From the NCBI GenBank assembly GCA_022563595.1, contig JADFNB010000004.1:43487-107486 (forward strand): a stretch of 64,000 nt of DNA, read 5' to 3'. This DNA comes from Gemmatimonadota bacterium (lineage in GTDB: Bacteria; Gemmatimonadota; Gemmatimonadetes; Gemmatimonadales; GWC2-71-9). This document shows positions 17,479-26,860 of this stretch, piece after piece. A program made the translations under genes and the position numbers. How positions within the stretch are numbered: the first letter of the stretch is position 1; each line of letters begins with the position of its first letter. The notes under the pieces were generated by a model that had not been told where the DNA came from, did not search any database, and saw only the letters and a program-made list of their open reading frames with translations.

Positions 17479-19186
17479 GCCCGAACCGCCGCTCCAATTC
17501 GGTTTTCGGCAACTGCACGATGGTCGGTCGGCCGTGCACGTCGTGTGGCGGAAGGGTACACGCGAACAGCCGCCGCACCAACTCCCGCAGCTCAGCCAGC
17601 GCCAACCGGTCCCCCGCCTTCACGGCAGCTCGGCAGGCGTACGTGGCGGCAAAGCGTTCGAGCCGGTTGTGCAGCCCACCGAACCGCCCGCGCGTGAGGT
17701 CGGCAACCACCTCCTCGAAACAGCGCTGCGCATCGAACCGCGGGTGCGGATTGGGTACCGCATGTACTGCTACGGCATTGCCGCCAAACGGTTCCACCTC
17801 GAACCCGATAGCGGAGAGCGACTCCCGCTGATCCTGCACCGCCTCCAGCTCGCGCGGTTCCAGGTTCACCGTGAACGGGATCAACAACCGCTGGGCGGCC
17901 GCATTCTCGCCCGTGAGCTGTGCCATCGCCTGCTCGTACAGCACGCGCTCGTGCGCGGAATGCTGGTCGATGATGGCTACACCTTCCGGTGTCTCCATAA
18001 GGATGTAGGTGTCGAAGACCTGTATCAGGTCGGGGGCCGTTCCTGGAGGCGAACCCGCAGTGACGTCGGCGGGTGCAAACAGGGACTCGGGCGGCAGATC
18101 GGCGTACGGACCGAACGGCCGAGCGGCGATCCCGGTGGCGGACGGACCCACCGGCCGCTCGGGCGACACCCCGCCGACGACCGCCGCCGCCGCCAGCGGC
18201 GCCAACGCGTGCCGGACCGCATCCTCCACCGCCCGCTCCACGAAGTAGTGGTCCCGAAACCTCACCTCCAGCTTGGCGGGATGCACGTTTACGTCCACAG
18301 AGGCTGCCGGGACCTCCAGCACAAGGAACAGGGTCGGGCGCAGCCCGGGCGCGATCGCGCCCCGGTACCCCGCCTCGGCCGCACGAACCAGGAAGGGATC
18401 GCGAAACGGTCGCCCGTTCACGAAGAGATAGGCCTTGCGGCCCGCCGCCGCCGCGTCGGCCGGGCGTTGCGCGAGGCCACGTACGGTAACCGGGCCTACA
18501 TGCCACTCGACAGCCAACAGCTGAGCGGCCAACTCCGGCCTGAACAGCGCGGCGATCCGGTCGACGATCCCTGTGGCGCGCGGGGCATCGACCAGCACTC
18601 GCCCGTCGCTCTCCAGGCGGAACGTCACGTCGAGCCGCGTGAGCGCGAGCAGCGTGAGGGCTGCTGCTGCCGCACGCGTCTCGCTGCGCTGCGACCGCAA
18701 GAACTTCCGTCTTGCCGGCGTGTTGTAGAACAGCCGCTCCACCACCACCGTGGTCCCGGGCCGGCGGGTGGTCGTGGCAACGTTTTCCAGCCGCCCGCCC
18801 CGCACCGTGATGCGCGTCGCCTCACGGTCGTCACCGCCCGCATGCGCGGTCTCCAGCACGAGCTGGGATACCGAGCCGATCGCTGGCAGTGCCTCGCCGC
18901 GAAACCCGTAGGTCGGCACCCCTACCAGGTCGGCTGCGGTCTTGATCTTGCTCGTCGCGTGCCGGTCGAGAGCCAGTACCGCGTCCTCGCGGTCCATGCC
19001 GCTGCCGTCGTCGCTGACCCGGATCAACCGTCGGCCACCACCCTCCAACTCGACGACTATCTCCGACGCACCGGCATCGAGCGCGTTCTCGACCAACTCC
19101 TTGACAACGGACGCGGGGCGCTCGACCACTTCCCCGGCCGCTATCTGGTCGGCGACCGCATCAGGTAGTATGCGGATACGTCCCAC
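17471..19186 (-). CDS. mutL: DNA mismatch repair protein MutL
   Basis: 571 residues from GTG 19186, which overlaps the preceding TAG by one base. The GHKL ATPase N-domain is complete: ADQIAAGEVVERPASVVKEL, ENALDAGA, VSDDGSGM and TYGFRGEALPAIGSV. The C-terminal domain carries IDQHSAHERVLYE, matching the DQHA(x)2E(x)4E endonuclease motif with Ser for Ala, so it is probably a nicking MutL of a MutH-less repair system. mutS is not in the window. The frame is open far upstream, but that part lies within the Bat gene. Confidence 0.96.
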   Translation of the reverse strand: MGRIRILPDAVADQIAAGEVVERPASVVKELVENALDAGASEIVVELEGGGRRLIRVSDDGSGMDREDAVLALDRHATSKIKTAADLVGVPTYGFRGEALPAIGSVSQLVLETAHAGGDDREATRITVRGGRLENVATTTRRPGTTVVVERLFYNTPARRKFLRSQRSETRAAAAALTLLALTRLDVTFRLESDGRVLVDAPRATGIVDRIAALFRPELAAQLLAVEWHVGPVTVRGLAQRPADAAAAGRKAYLFVNGRPFRDPFLVRAAEAGYRGAIAPGLRPTLFLVLEVPAASVDVNVHPAKLEVRFRDHYFVERAVEDAVRHALAPLAAAAVVGGVSPERPVGPSATGIAARPFGPYADLPPESLFAPADVTAGSPPGTAPDLIQVFDTYILMETPEGVAIIDQHSAHERVLYEQAMAQLTGENAAAQRLLIPFTVNLEPRELEAVQDQRESLSAIGFEVEPFGGNAVAVHAVPNPHPRFDAQRCFEEVVADLTRGRFGGLHNRLERFAATYACRAAVKAGDRLALAELRELVRRLFACTLPPHDVHGRPTIVQLPKTELERRFGRA

Positions 19187-21540
19187 TAGAGCCGCGCTAC
19201 CTCGGACTGGTGCACCCACCCGCGCGTATCCCCGCGCCGCACGAGCATCCACGGGCCGTGGCGCCGCTCGACGCGTACCGCCGAGCCCGCGATCAACATT
19301 CGTGACGGCCGCGCCGACCCGAACGGTGCCACGCGGAGCGGTACGTCCGCACTCAACACCACCGCGACGGGCCGTCGCTGCTCCGAGCGAATACCCGCCG
19401 CGGCCGTACCGACCAGCAGGGCCGCGCCCGCAAGCGCCCAACCGATTCGACGTACCCGCGGGAAAGTGATCAGCAGCCATCCGCCTACCCAAAGCACCGC
19501 CGCGATGAGCGCCGCCTCGCCGAAACTGATCGGGCGTACTCGCGTCAGGTCGGACGTGAGGCGGTCCACGGGCAGCAGCCCAAGCGCGCGACGGATAGCC
19601 GGTTCGCGCGGCGCGATCCGCGCGGCACGGGTCCACGCCACGCGGGCACGCCCGTCTTGGCCAAGTCGATAGAACGCGTTACCCAGGTTGAACCAGTGCG
19701 CCGCGACGCTCGGGTCCGCTGCCACCCGCTGTAGGAAGCTGTCCGCAGCCGCCCGGATCGCACCCGTCTCGTAGAGCCGTTCCGGCGCCCCCTGCTGCGC
19801 CCCCGCCCCCACCGCCGCCGCCGAAGCGAGCACGAGCAACGCCACGCCGGCTAGCGGAACCAGTCTGCGCCGCGACGACGACTGAGCATCCCAGGAGAGA
19901 GCACGCAGTACCTCGCGTACCTCGGCGGCCAGCTCCTCGGGATCGGTGACCCCGGTGGGTCCGAATACGGCGCGCTGCAACTGGTCACGGACACGCAGGG
20001 CATGGGCGGCGAGCGATGGGTCGAGTCCTGCGGCTCGCAACGCCGCCGCCAGACCCGGCCCCGCACGACGAGTCGCGTCGGGAACCAGTCGCTGAAGCGC
20101 CCGACGGAACTCGTGGTCCAGTCGCTCCAGCTCTCCGGCCGACCCCGGTGGGGCGGGTTGCGTGCGGACACGCGTGCGCGGCCGTCGCCGCGCAAACCGG
20201 ACCAAGAGGGCGCTGAGCGGCATGACCGCCGCAATCACGAGCCACACCCAGAGCGGCAGTCGGTCGAGCGGGCGTGACCACCGTTGTGCGGCGTTCGGCG
20301 GGAGAAGCGGCGGCGGGGCGGGCCGAGCCGCCACTGGACCCGAGCCCAACGGCGCCACCAGCTGTACACCCGGCGCCACGGCCTCCTCGTACCGGCCGGC
20401 CACCGGATCGAAGTAGGGATAGGTGATACCGGGAATCACGTGGGTACCCACCGAATCCGGAACCAGCAGGTACGTGAACTCTTTCCGGCCCCCGATCTCC
20501 CCCTCGCGTGGCGTCAGCTCGACGGTCACGTCGCCCGGGTAGACCCGTACCGCAGCCGGCCAACGCACGTGGGGCTCGGGCCACAGTGCCACGTTTCCGG
20601 CACCCTCGAGCGTGACCGTAGCGGTCGCCGCGCCGCCCGGACGCAGTTCGGTCGGGGTGACCTGAAGTTCCAGCGTGATACTCGAGCCGGCAGCTCCCAC
20701 GAAACCGGGCGGGCGTCCTGCCGCCGGCTGTGGACTGACCGCGATGTCCAGTGGCTCGCTTTGCGTCTCGTGCTGTAGCTCACGGCTCAGGAAGGAATAG
20801 GTGAGCGGCAACACGTACGACACGGTCGCCGGACCCACCCGCATCTGTCCCGCCGTGAGCGGAAACAGGATCTGATGGCTCAGGAACAGATCGTACCACC
20901 GGTCCCCCACGCGCCGGCTCACGACGATCCCGGTCGGCGTCGTCTGACGGTAGGACCACACCCCCTCAACCTCGGGCGGCGAGAGCGTGGGTGGGGCGCG
21001 GAGTTGGGCGCGGATGTCGCGGGGAAACCACGCCATGGTCACCAGATCAAGCTGGCTCCCGAGCACCACGCTGTCAGGGATCGCTCGTACATCGACGATG
21101 ACGGCGGTCTCGTTTAGTGCCGGCTGGATCGTATCGACCATTGCTCGGATGCCGGGAGAGAGCATCTGGGCAATTCCCGGCGCGGGCGCGACCACCGTGA
21201 TCATAATCGACGCGGTCTGCACCACCTGATCGCCCTGGCGCACCAACACCGGTCCGATCGTGGCGGTGCCCGGCCGCGAGGCGACGAGCCGCAGTGCGCG
21301 CGTAAACGTGCGACGCGCCCGCCCCTCGACAATCCGCACCTGCGTGGCCTCGCGACTGCCACGGACCTCCAGTCCGCTGAGGATCGGGTTCACGACCCGG
21401 ATCGGTTCTTCCCCGCTCGCCTCGACCCGAATGGAGAGCGTGATGACGTCACCCACCAGCGCGTCGGTACGGTCGACCGTAGCGCTCACCTGCGGTCCTT
21501 GCATCACGGCCAGGAGGGCGGCGAGCAGAAGGTTTACCAA
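19186..21540 (-). CDS. BatD-like protein fused to TPR (BatE-like) and SH3-type domains
   Basis: 784 residues. A signal/TM start (MVNLLLAALLAVMQG) is followed by repeated Ig-like BatD segments (about 20-400; VDRTDALVGDVITLSIRVEA), a transmembrane helix near 435-455 (LPLWVWLVIAAVMPLSALLVRF), a helical region, further TM segments, a TPR block (AAHWFNLGNAFYRLGQDGRA) and a C-terminal SH3-like domain (VPLRVAPFGSARPSRML...GWVHQSEVARL). Bat proteins work with MoxR ATPases and VWA proteins at the envelope, linked in Bacteroides to aerotolerance. Here BatD and BatE functions appear joined in one chain. Confidence 0.85.
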   Translation of the reverse strand: MVNLLLAALLAVMQGPQVSATVDRTDALVGDVITLSIRVEASGEEPIRVVNPILSGLEVRGSREATQVRIVEGRARRTFTRALRLVASRPGTATIGPVLVRQGDQVVQTASIMITVVAPAPGIAQMLSPGIRAMVDTIQPALNETAVIVDVRAIPDSVVLGSQLDLVTMAWFPRDIRAQLRAPPTLSPPEVEGVWSYRQTTPTGIVVSRRVGDRWYDLFLSHQILFPLTAGQMRVGPATVSYVLPLTYSFLSRELQHETQSEPLDIAVSPQPAAGRPPGFVGAAGSSITLELQVTPTELRPGGAATATVTLEGAGNVALWPEPHVRWPAAVRVYPGDVTVELTPREGEIGGRKEFTYLLVPDSVGTHVIPGITYPYFDPVAGRYEEAVAPGVQLVAPLGSGPVAARPAPPPLLPPNAAQRWSRPLDRLPLWVWLVIAAVMPLSALLVRFARRRPRTRVRTQPAPPGSAGELERLDHEFRRALQRLVPDATRRAGPGLAAALRAAGLDPSLAAHALRVRDQLQRAVFGPTGVTDPEELAAEVREVLRALSWDAQSSSRRRLVPLAGVALLVLASAAAVGAGAQQGAPERLYETGAIRAAADSFLQRVAADPSVAAHWFNLGNAFYRLGQDGRARVAWTRAARIAPREPAIRRALGLLPVDRLTSDLTRVRPISFGEAALIAAVLWVGGWLLITFPRVRRIGWALAGAALLVGTAAAGIRSEQRRPVAVVLSADVPLRVAPFGSARPSRMLIAGSAVRVERRHGPWMLVRRGDTRGWVHQSEVARL

Positions 21541-23162
21541 TCCTTCTCCCTTCGCGCGTCACGTACCTGTCCGGCCCGCCGCGACAGGTTGAGCCGCGTC
21601 CGGCGCTCCTCCGCCGCGATCGACTGGAGTATCTGCTCGGCCTGCTCTCGCGTGAGACTCATCGGTGGTCGCGCACTGGCCACGTCGGGCCCTTCCCGAC
21701 CTTGGGGAGTGGGCGGTGCGGCCCCCTGCCCCGCCCCGCCTCCTTGGGGCAGGGTCGTGATCGCAAGCTCGAGATTCCACTTCGCATCGCGGTCGCCCGG
21801 ACGCAGCATCAACGCCTCCCGATACCGCGCGCGCGCGTCGGCCAGATGGGCGTCCGCATTGGCGGAGTCTGCGCCGGCGCTGCGCAGGCTGCTCAGACCG
21901 AGATTGTACAGTGCCCGAAACCGAATCTCCGGATCCAGTGTCTCGGCGGCCCGCTCCAGATATCTTCGCGCCAGCTCCAGCCGCCCGGCGGCGAGCTGAG
22001 CGGTTCCGGCGTTGTACCGTGCGGTGTCGCCACCTTCGCCTGCGCGCGCCTGTAACTCATACAAGTGTGCCGCCCGCGCGAACTCGCCGTCCCGCCACGC
22101 TTCGTCCGCGGCATTCCGCGGCGCCTGCGCCTGCGCGCCGGCCGACCAACCCACCGCCAGGACGAGTCCTATGAGCGCCGCCGTGGGGCGTGTGACCGTG
22201 ACTACCAGCAGAACGAGCACGGCGGCGAGCAGCGGGAGCCATCCTCGCGGAATGTCATGCATCGCGGCCGTCGAGCTTTCCGGTGCGCGCTTATACGAGA
22301 GCACCAGATCGCGCACGGCACCCGCCTGGTCCTCCATCTCGGCGGCCACCAACGCTCCTTGCGCCGCGTCGGCGATGGTCATCAGGATGTCATCGCGGCG
22401 CATCGTGAGGACGTCGTTGTCGGCCAGGTCCCGGTGGTAGCCTGTCAGCTCCCCATCGGGCGAACGGAGCGGAATACGCACCGGATCGGTTCCGCCCTCC
22501 CCGACCAGGATCAGCCGGATGCCGTCCCGGCGTAATCGCTCCGCCGCAGCCACGATCGCCGACAGCGCGTCGTGCGCCTCGCCGTCGGTGAACATCACCA
22601 GCACGCGGTCCGCGAGGCGCTCGCTGGCCTGAAGCAGCTCCCGGCCCTGCCGCAGCGCGCCCCCCAGCGCGCTACCGCCCGCACTGACCATATCGGGATG
22701 CAACGCATCGACGAGCAGATGGAGCGCGCTCCCGTCGACCGTGAGCGGCGAGAGGATGAAACTGCGTCCCGCAAACCCCACCAACCCGAGTCGGTCACCC
22801 TGGAGGTCGTGCACGAGGCGGCGTACCTGGCGTCGCGCCCGCACCAGTCGGGACGGCTCCACGTCCTCGGCCAGCATCGAGCGCGATAGATCCACGGCGA
22901 TCACCAGATCAAGCGCCCGCGTGTCGGTGGTGACGAGCTGTCGGCCCCACCGCGGGCCGGCCAGCGCTGCCATCGCCAGCAGCGTCACGAGACCCAGCCA
23001 GAGCGCGACACCGCGATTGGCGTCACGCGCAGTCCGCGCCAGTTCGCCCGACCAGCGGCGTGCATGGCGCACGCGAGCCGCGCGTCCCCAGAGCGCTAGG
23101 CCGAGCATCAACGCGGCAACGAGCGGGGCCGCGTAGAGCACGAGAGGCGCATCGTAGCGCAT
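21534..23162 (-). CDS. BatB-BatC fusion: VWA-domain membrane protein with C-terminal TPR
   Basis: 542 residues. Two N-terminal TM helices (about 7-25 and 52-69) precede a von Willebrand A domain whose metal-ion site DLSRS (about 91-95) is intact. A TM helix follows at about 310-340, then a TPR region (AHLYELQARAGEGGDTARYNAG, FRALYNLGLSSLRSAGADSA) and a glycine-rich tail. BatB and BatC are separate proteins in many genomes. It overlaps the BatDE gene by 7 nt and shares one base with the batA stop. Confidence 0.87.
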   Translation of the reverse strand: MRYDAPLVLYAAPLVAALMLGLALWGRAARVRHARRWSGELARTARDANRGVALWLGLVTLLAMAALAGPRWGRQLVTTDTRALDLVIAVDLSRSMLAEDVEPSRLVRARRQVRRLVHDLQGDRLGLVGFAGRSFILSPLTVDGSALHLLVDALHPDMVSAGGSALGGALRQGRELLQASERLADRVLVMFTDGEAHDALSAIVAAAERLRRDGIRLILVGEGGTDPVRIPLRSPDGELTGYHRDLADNDVLTMRRDDILMTIADAAQGALVAAEMEDQAGAVRDLVLSYKRAPESSTAAMHDIPRGWLPLLAAVLVLLVVTVTRPTAALIGLVLAVGWSAGAQAQAPRNAADEAWRDGEFARAAHLYELQARAGEGGDTARYNAGTAQLAAGRLELARRYLERAAETLDPEIRFRALYNLGLSSLRSAGADSANADAHLADARARYREALMLRPGDRDAKWNLELAITTLPQGGGAGQGAAPPTPQGREGPDVASARPPMSLTREQAEQILQSIAAEERRTRLNLSRRAGQVRDARREKDW

Positions 23163-24142
23163 CAGGGGACTCGTACGATCAGCGTCGCGGCCAGCATGAG
23201 TTCGAGCGCCAGCGCCCCGAAACCCACCAGCAGCGGGACGCGGTATGCTTCGTCGGCCTCGCTCAGCCGGGTGACCTGCACCGGTGTCTTCTCCAACCGA
23301 TCTATCTGCTCGAAGATCCGCCGCAATGCCGCGGTATCGGTCGCGCGGAAGTAGCGACCGCCGGTGATCTCCGCGACGTCCTGCAACAGCTCCTCGTCGA
23401 TCCGTACCGGCATGGTCTGGTACCGCAACTGTCCCTGCGGACCGCGTCCGATAGGCAGGCGCGCCTCACCCTGTGTGCCCACGCCTATAGTATAGAGCCG
23501 GACCCCAAACTCGCGCGCCACGATCGCCGCCGTCCGTGGGTCCACGCGCCCCCGGTTGTTCTCCCCGTCGGTTAGAAGCACCGCGACCCTGCTACGGCCC
23601 GGCGCGCGGCGCAGACGGTTGGTGGCGATCGCGATCGCCGTCCCGATCGCCGTCCCATCGTCCAGCTCACCCACGCGCAGATCCAGAATCGCCTGCTCCA
23701 GGACGGCATAGTCGGTTGTGATCGGGACACGGGTCACCGCCTCGCCCGCGAACGCCACGAGACCTATCCGATCGAACTCGCGCCCCCGCACGAAAGCCAC
23801 GGAGCGCTCCTTCGCCACGTCGAGCCGATTGGACGGCGCAAAATCCTCCGCCAGCATGCTGCTCGATACATCGACCGACAGTACGATCGCGATCCCTTCG
23901 CTGGTCACCTCGGTGACGCCGGGTCCGAGCTGCGGGCCCGCTACCGCGATGATCCACGCGCCCAACGTCACCGAGCGCAGCCCCGCCGGCACCTCGCCGA
24001 TCCACCGGCGCGCGCGCCGTACCGCCGATACCGCATCGAGATCGCTGTACGCAGCAGCAGGCCGTGTGCGCCGTGCCCGTACCCACCACCACAGCGGCAG
24101 CATCAGCAACACGAGCAAGAGGACCGGTCGCGCGAAACTCAT
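23162..24142 (-). CDS. BatA: VWA-domain membrane protein
   Basis: 326 residues, the usual BatA length. TM helices lie at about 6-22, 57-70 and at the C-terminus (about 304-323). The VWA domain has a complete MIDAS with DVSSS (about 91-95) and VLLTDGENNRG in the Thr/Asp position. It probably binds partner proteins in the periplasm through a metal-bridged contact, with the MoxR ATPase acting from the cytoplasm. It overlaps the preceding gene by ATGA (24139-24142). Confidence 0.88.
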   Translation of the reverse strand: MSFARPVLLLVLLMLPLWWWVRARRTRPAAAYSDLDAVSAVRRARRWIGEVPAGLRSVTLGAWIIAVAGPQLGPGVTEVTSEGIAIVLSVDVSSSMLAEDFAPSNRLDVAKERSVAFVRGREFDRIGLVAFAGEAVTRVPITTDYAVLEQAILDLRVGELDDGTAIGTAIAIATNRLRRAPGRSRVAVLLTDGENNRGRVDPRTAAIVAREFGVRLYTIGVGTQGEARLPIGRGPQGQLRYQTMPVRIDEELLQDVAEITGGRYFRATDTAALRRIFEQIDRLEKTPVQVTRLSEADEAYRVPLLVGFGALALELMLAATLIVRVP

Positions 24143-24996
24143 CGCCGCGGTTCCTCCACGACAACCTCCTCCTCCCCTTCGAGCCGATCGATCTCCTGCA
24201 ACAGCACCTCGACGCGATCAGCGAGCACGATCGCGTCGTCGCGGACGAGCGGCGCGAATCGCGCGCGTTCCAGCGCCAAGAGGACATCCTCGAGTTCCCG
24301 GATTGGCCACTCCGGCCGTTCGGCCGCCACCAGCTCCGCGCGCGCGCCGTCCCCTAGCGCTCCAGCCGCGGCCGGTACGGCCGCTTCGATCCGCACCCGC
24401 AGTCGTTCGGCGGCCAGGCTGGCGACGGCTCGTCCTTCACCGGCCGAGAGCCATCGCGCCACCGGAAGCTCCGTAGCGGTACGTGCCTCGGGCGGTGCCG
24501 CCGGCCGCGGCCGGGTACGCCGTCGCGCGACGGCCCAGGCGCCCAGACTCAGCAGTACCCCTCCGACCAGAAAGACGAGCGGCTCGATGCGGCGCACCGG
24601 CCGCGCCAGCGGCGCGCGCGACCAGCGCGGCGGCGCCTCCCCGGTATCGGGAAGGAGCGAGACGATGTCGACGATCGCGGTATCGCCTGCCACCCACTCC
24701 ACATGACCGTCGGGCGCCACCAACTCGATCGCCGGCATGGGGAGCCGATGCCGGCCCGGCGCGAAGAGCGCCACGCGGTGGCGCACCAGCACCACCGCAC
24801 CGCGCGCGGTGACCACGGCAGGTCCCAAGGGCTCGATCAGTTCGCTCCTCTCCAGCGTCCGCGTGCGCGCTGTGGCGCCGGGCGGGGCCGGGATCGAGCG
24901 CTCGATGAACACCGTGTCACCGACCGTGGCGTCTACGGGGACCGCAGACCACACGCCCCCCTGCAAGACAGCCAGAAGGACCAGTATCGCGTTCAT
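24139..24996 (-). CDS. Bat-cluster membrane protein with BatD-like periplasmic domain
   Basis: 285 residues. A hydrophobic N-terminus (MNAILVLLAVLQGGVW) is followed by a BatD-like beta domain (VDATVGDTVFIERSIPAPPG) and a TM helix near 138-157 (LVFLVGGVLLSLGAWAVARR). The cytoplasmic tail is basic, then Glu-rich. Position between DUF58 and batA matches the DUF4381-type or short BatD genes of other MoxR clusters. Function is likely scaffolding of the VWA proteins; no catalytic residues are seen. Overlaps with both neighbours imply coupled translation. Confidence 0.7.
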   Translation of the reverse strand: MNAILVLLAVLQGGVWSAVPVDATVGDTVFIERSIPAPPGATARTRTLERSELIEPLGPAVVTARGAVVLVRHRVALFAPGRHRLPMPAIELVAPDGHVEWVAGDTAIVDIVSLLPDTGEAPPRWSRAPLARPVRRIEPLVFLVGGVLLSLGAWAVARRRTRPRPAAPPEARTATELPVARWLSAGEGRAVASLAAERLRVRIEAAVPAAAGALGDGARAELVAAERPEWPIRELEDVLLALERARFAPLVRDDAIVLADRVEVLLQEIDRLEGEEEVVVEEPRR

Positions 24997-25889
24997 CGGT
25001 GCAGGCGGCGGGCCCGAGCCGCGAAGGTATCGTGCAGCGCTTGCGTGTAGGGACGGTCGGTCGAGAGCGCCACGTGATCGACGCTCGCCCGTTTCAGTGC
25101 GCGCGCGCGCGCCAGACGCCGCTCCTCGGCGGCTATGCGCAGGCGCAGCCCGGCAGCCGCGTCCGAGGTGTCGACCAGCTCGCGCACGCCAGTTTCCGCG
25201 TCCTGCAACTCGATCCAGCCCACGTCGGGCAGTTCGAATTCCCGCGGGTCGTCCACGGTGACCGCAACGACCTCATGCTTGATGGTCAGTTTTTGCAGCG
25301 GTTGTTCCCAACCATGCGCACGGAAGTCCGAGACCACCACCACGATCGCGCGGTGGCGCAGCAGTCGGGACGCGTAGCCGAGCGCCGCCGCCAGGTTGGT
25401 TCCCCGCCCCTCCGGCATGAACGCCAGGAGATCGCGGATGACACGCAGCGCGTGCCGGCGCCCCTTGGCCGGCGGGACGACCTGCTCGACCTGATCGGCG
25501 AACAGGAGAGCACCCACACGATCGTTGTGCCGGGCGGCGGCCAGCGCTAGTACCGCCGCCACCTCGACCGCGACGTTCGCCTTCGTGCGCGGCTGCCCGA
25601 ACTCCACCGAACCCGACCGGTCAACGACCAGCAGCAGCGTGAGCTCGCGCTCTTCCTCGAAGATCTTGACGTAGGGGGAACCCATCCGCGCCGATACGTT
25701 CCAGTCGATAGCGCGGTAGTCGTCGCCGGATTCGTACTGGCGAACCTCGGCGAACTCGATGCCCTGGCCGCGAAAGATGGAACGGTATTCACCGGAGAAC
25801 AGGGTCGTGACCAGTCGTCGCGTACGCAGCTCGATCAGCCGGACCTGACGCAGCACCTCCGGCCCGACGACCCTGGCGACTCGGATCAC
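24993..25889 (-). CDS. DUF58 family protein
   Basis: 298 residues from the GTG at 25889, which overlaps the moxR stop (GTGA). The DUF58 signature GQGIEFAEVRQYESGDDYRA-IDW occupies about residues 41-63. It is followed by a VWA-like fold with DRSGS (about 90-94) and VVVVSDFRAHG. DUF58 proteins always sit beside moxR and VWA genes and are thought to be adaptors for the ATPase. The frame is open upstream to 26291, but that stretch lies in moxR and is not conserved. Confidence 0.92.
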   Translation of the reverse strand: MIRVARVVGPEVLRQVRLIELRTRRLVTTLFSGEYRSIFRGQGIEFAEVRQYESGDDYRAIDWNVSARMGSPYVKIFEEERELTLLLVVDRSGSVEFGQPRTKANVAVEVAAVLALAAARHNDRVGALLFADQVEQVVPPAKGRRHALRVIRDLLAFMPEGRGTNLAAALGYASRLLRHRAIVVVVSDFRAHGWEQPLQKLTIKHEVVAVTVDDPREFELPDVGWIELQDAETGVRELVDTSDAAAGLRLRIAAEERRLARARALKRASVDHVALSTDRPYTQALHDTFAARARRLHR

Positions 25890-26860
25890 GGGACCGGCAC
25901 GGCCTCCAGGATCTTGGCGATCACGTCGTCGGCCGAGACATCTTCGGCCTCGGCTTCGAAGGTCAACAGTACCCGATGCCGGAGGATGTCGGGCGCCATC
26001 GCCTTGACGTCTTCCGGCACCACATACGACCGGCCGCGGATGTAGGCATATGCGCGTGCCGCCTGCGCGAGATGTATGGACGCGCGCGGGCTCCCACCAT
26101 AGGCGACGAGTGCCTTGACCTCGTGGAGTCCCACCTTGTGCGGGGCCCGGGTGGCCCGCACCACGTCCACGATGTAATCCACGATCTTCTGATCCATGTA
26201 CAGTTCGGCCACGGTCCGTCGCAGTGCGAGGATCTCCGCGCCGTCGGCCACGGGCGTGATCGGGATTGGCCGACCCGCAGCCATACGCCACAGGATCTCT
26301 TTCTCCTCGTCGCGGGACGGATACCCTACATGGATCTTCAGCATGAACCGATCGAGCTGGGCCTCAGGCAGCGGGTAGGTCCCCTCCTGCTCGATCGGGT
26401 TCTGTGTCGCGAGCACGAGAAACGGCTCCTCCAACACATGCGTCTCGCCACCGATCGTCACCTGCTTCTCCTGCATCGCCTCGAGTAGCGCCGCCTGCAC
26501 CTTGGCCGGTGCCCGGTTCACCTCGTCGGCCAGCACGATGTTCGCAAACAGCGGACCACGCTTGACATGGAACTCGGACGTCTTCTGATCGAAGACCATC
26601 GTGCCGATGATGTCGGCGGGCAGGAGATCGGGCGTGAACTGGATGCGCCGGAACACCGTGCGGATCGACTCCGCGAGCGAGCTTATCGCGAGCGTCTTGG
26701 CGAGTCCCGGAACCCCCTCCAGCAGAATATGCCCTCCGGCGAGCAAGCCGACGAGCAGCCGCTCGATCATCGCTTCCTGGCCTACTACCCGCCGACCGAT
26801 CTCCTGCACGATCGCGCTGGTCAGTGGGGCCTCACCTGCCGGCATGGGTCGGGACGTCAT
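25886..26860 (-). CDS. MoxR-family AAA+ ATPase
   Basis: 324 residues. Walker A is EGVPGLAKT (about 48-56), Walker B IVLADEVNRAP (about 108-118), sensor 1 is in LVLATQNPIEQEGTYPLPEAQLDRF. The C-terminal lid ends with the region containing RAYAYIRGRSYVVPEDVKAM. MoxR ATPases are chaperone-like machines that act on VWA-domain proteins encoded beside them, as here (DUF58, BatA, BatB). It overlaps the previous gene by ATGA (26857-26860). Confidence 0.95.
   Translation of the reverse strand: MTSRPMPAGEAPLTSAIVQEIGRRVVGQEAMIERLLVGLLAGGHILLEGVPGLAKTLAISSLAESIRTVFRRIQFTPDLLPADIIGTMVFDQKTSEFHVKRGPLFANIVLADEVNRAPAKVQAALLEAMQEKQVTIGGETHVLEEPFLVLATQNPIEQEGTYPLPEAQLDRFMLKIHVGYPSRDEEKEILWRMAAGRPIPITPVADGAEILALRRTVAELYMDQKIVDYIVDVVRATRAPHKVGLHEVKALVAYGGSPRASIHLAQAARAYAYIRGRSYVVPEDVKAMAPDILRHRVLLTFEAEAEDVSADDVIAKILEAVPVP

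Noticed and set aside
17381..19168. 595-codon plus-strand open frame opposite mutL
   Set aside because: It is the antisense of a clear mutL. High GC content leaves long open frames on the opposite strand; no family-like sequence or ribosome site.
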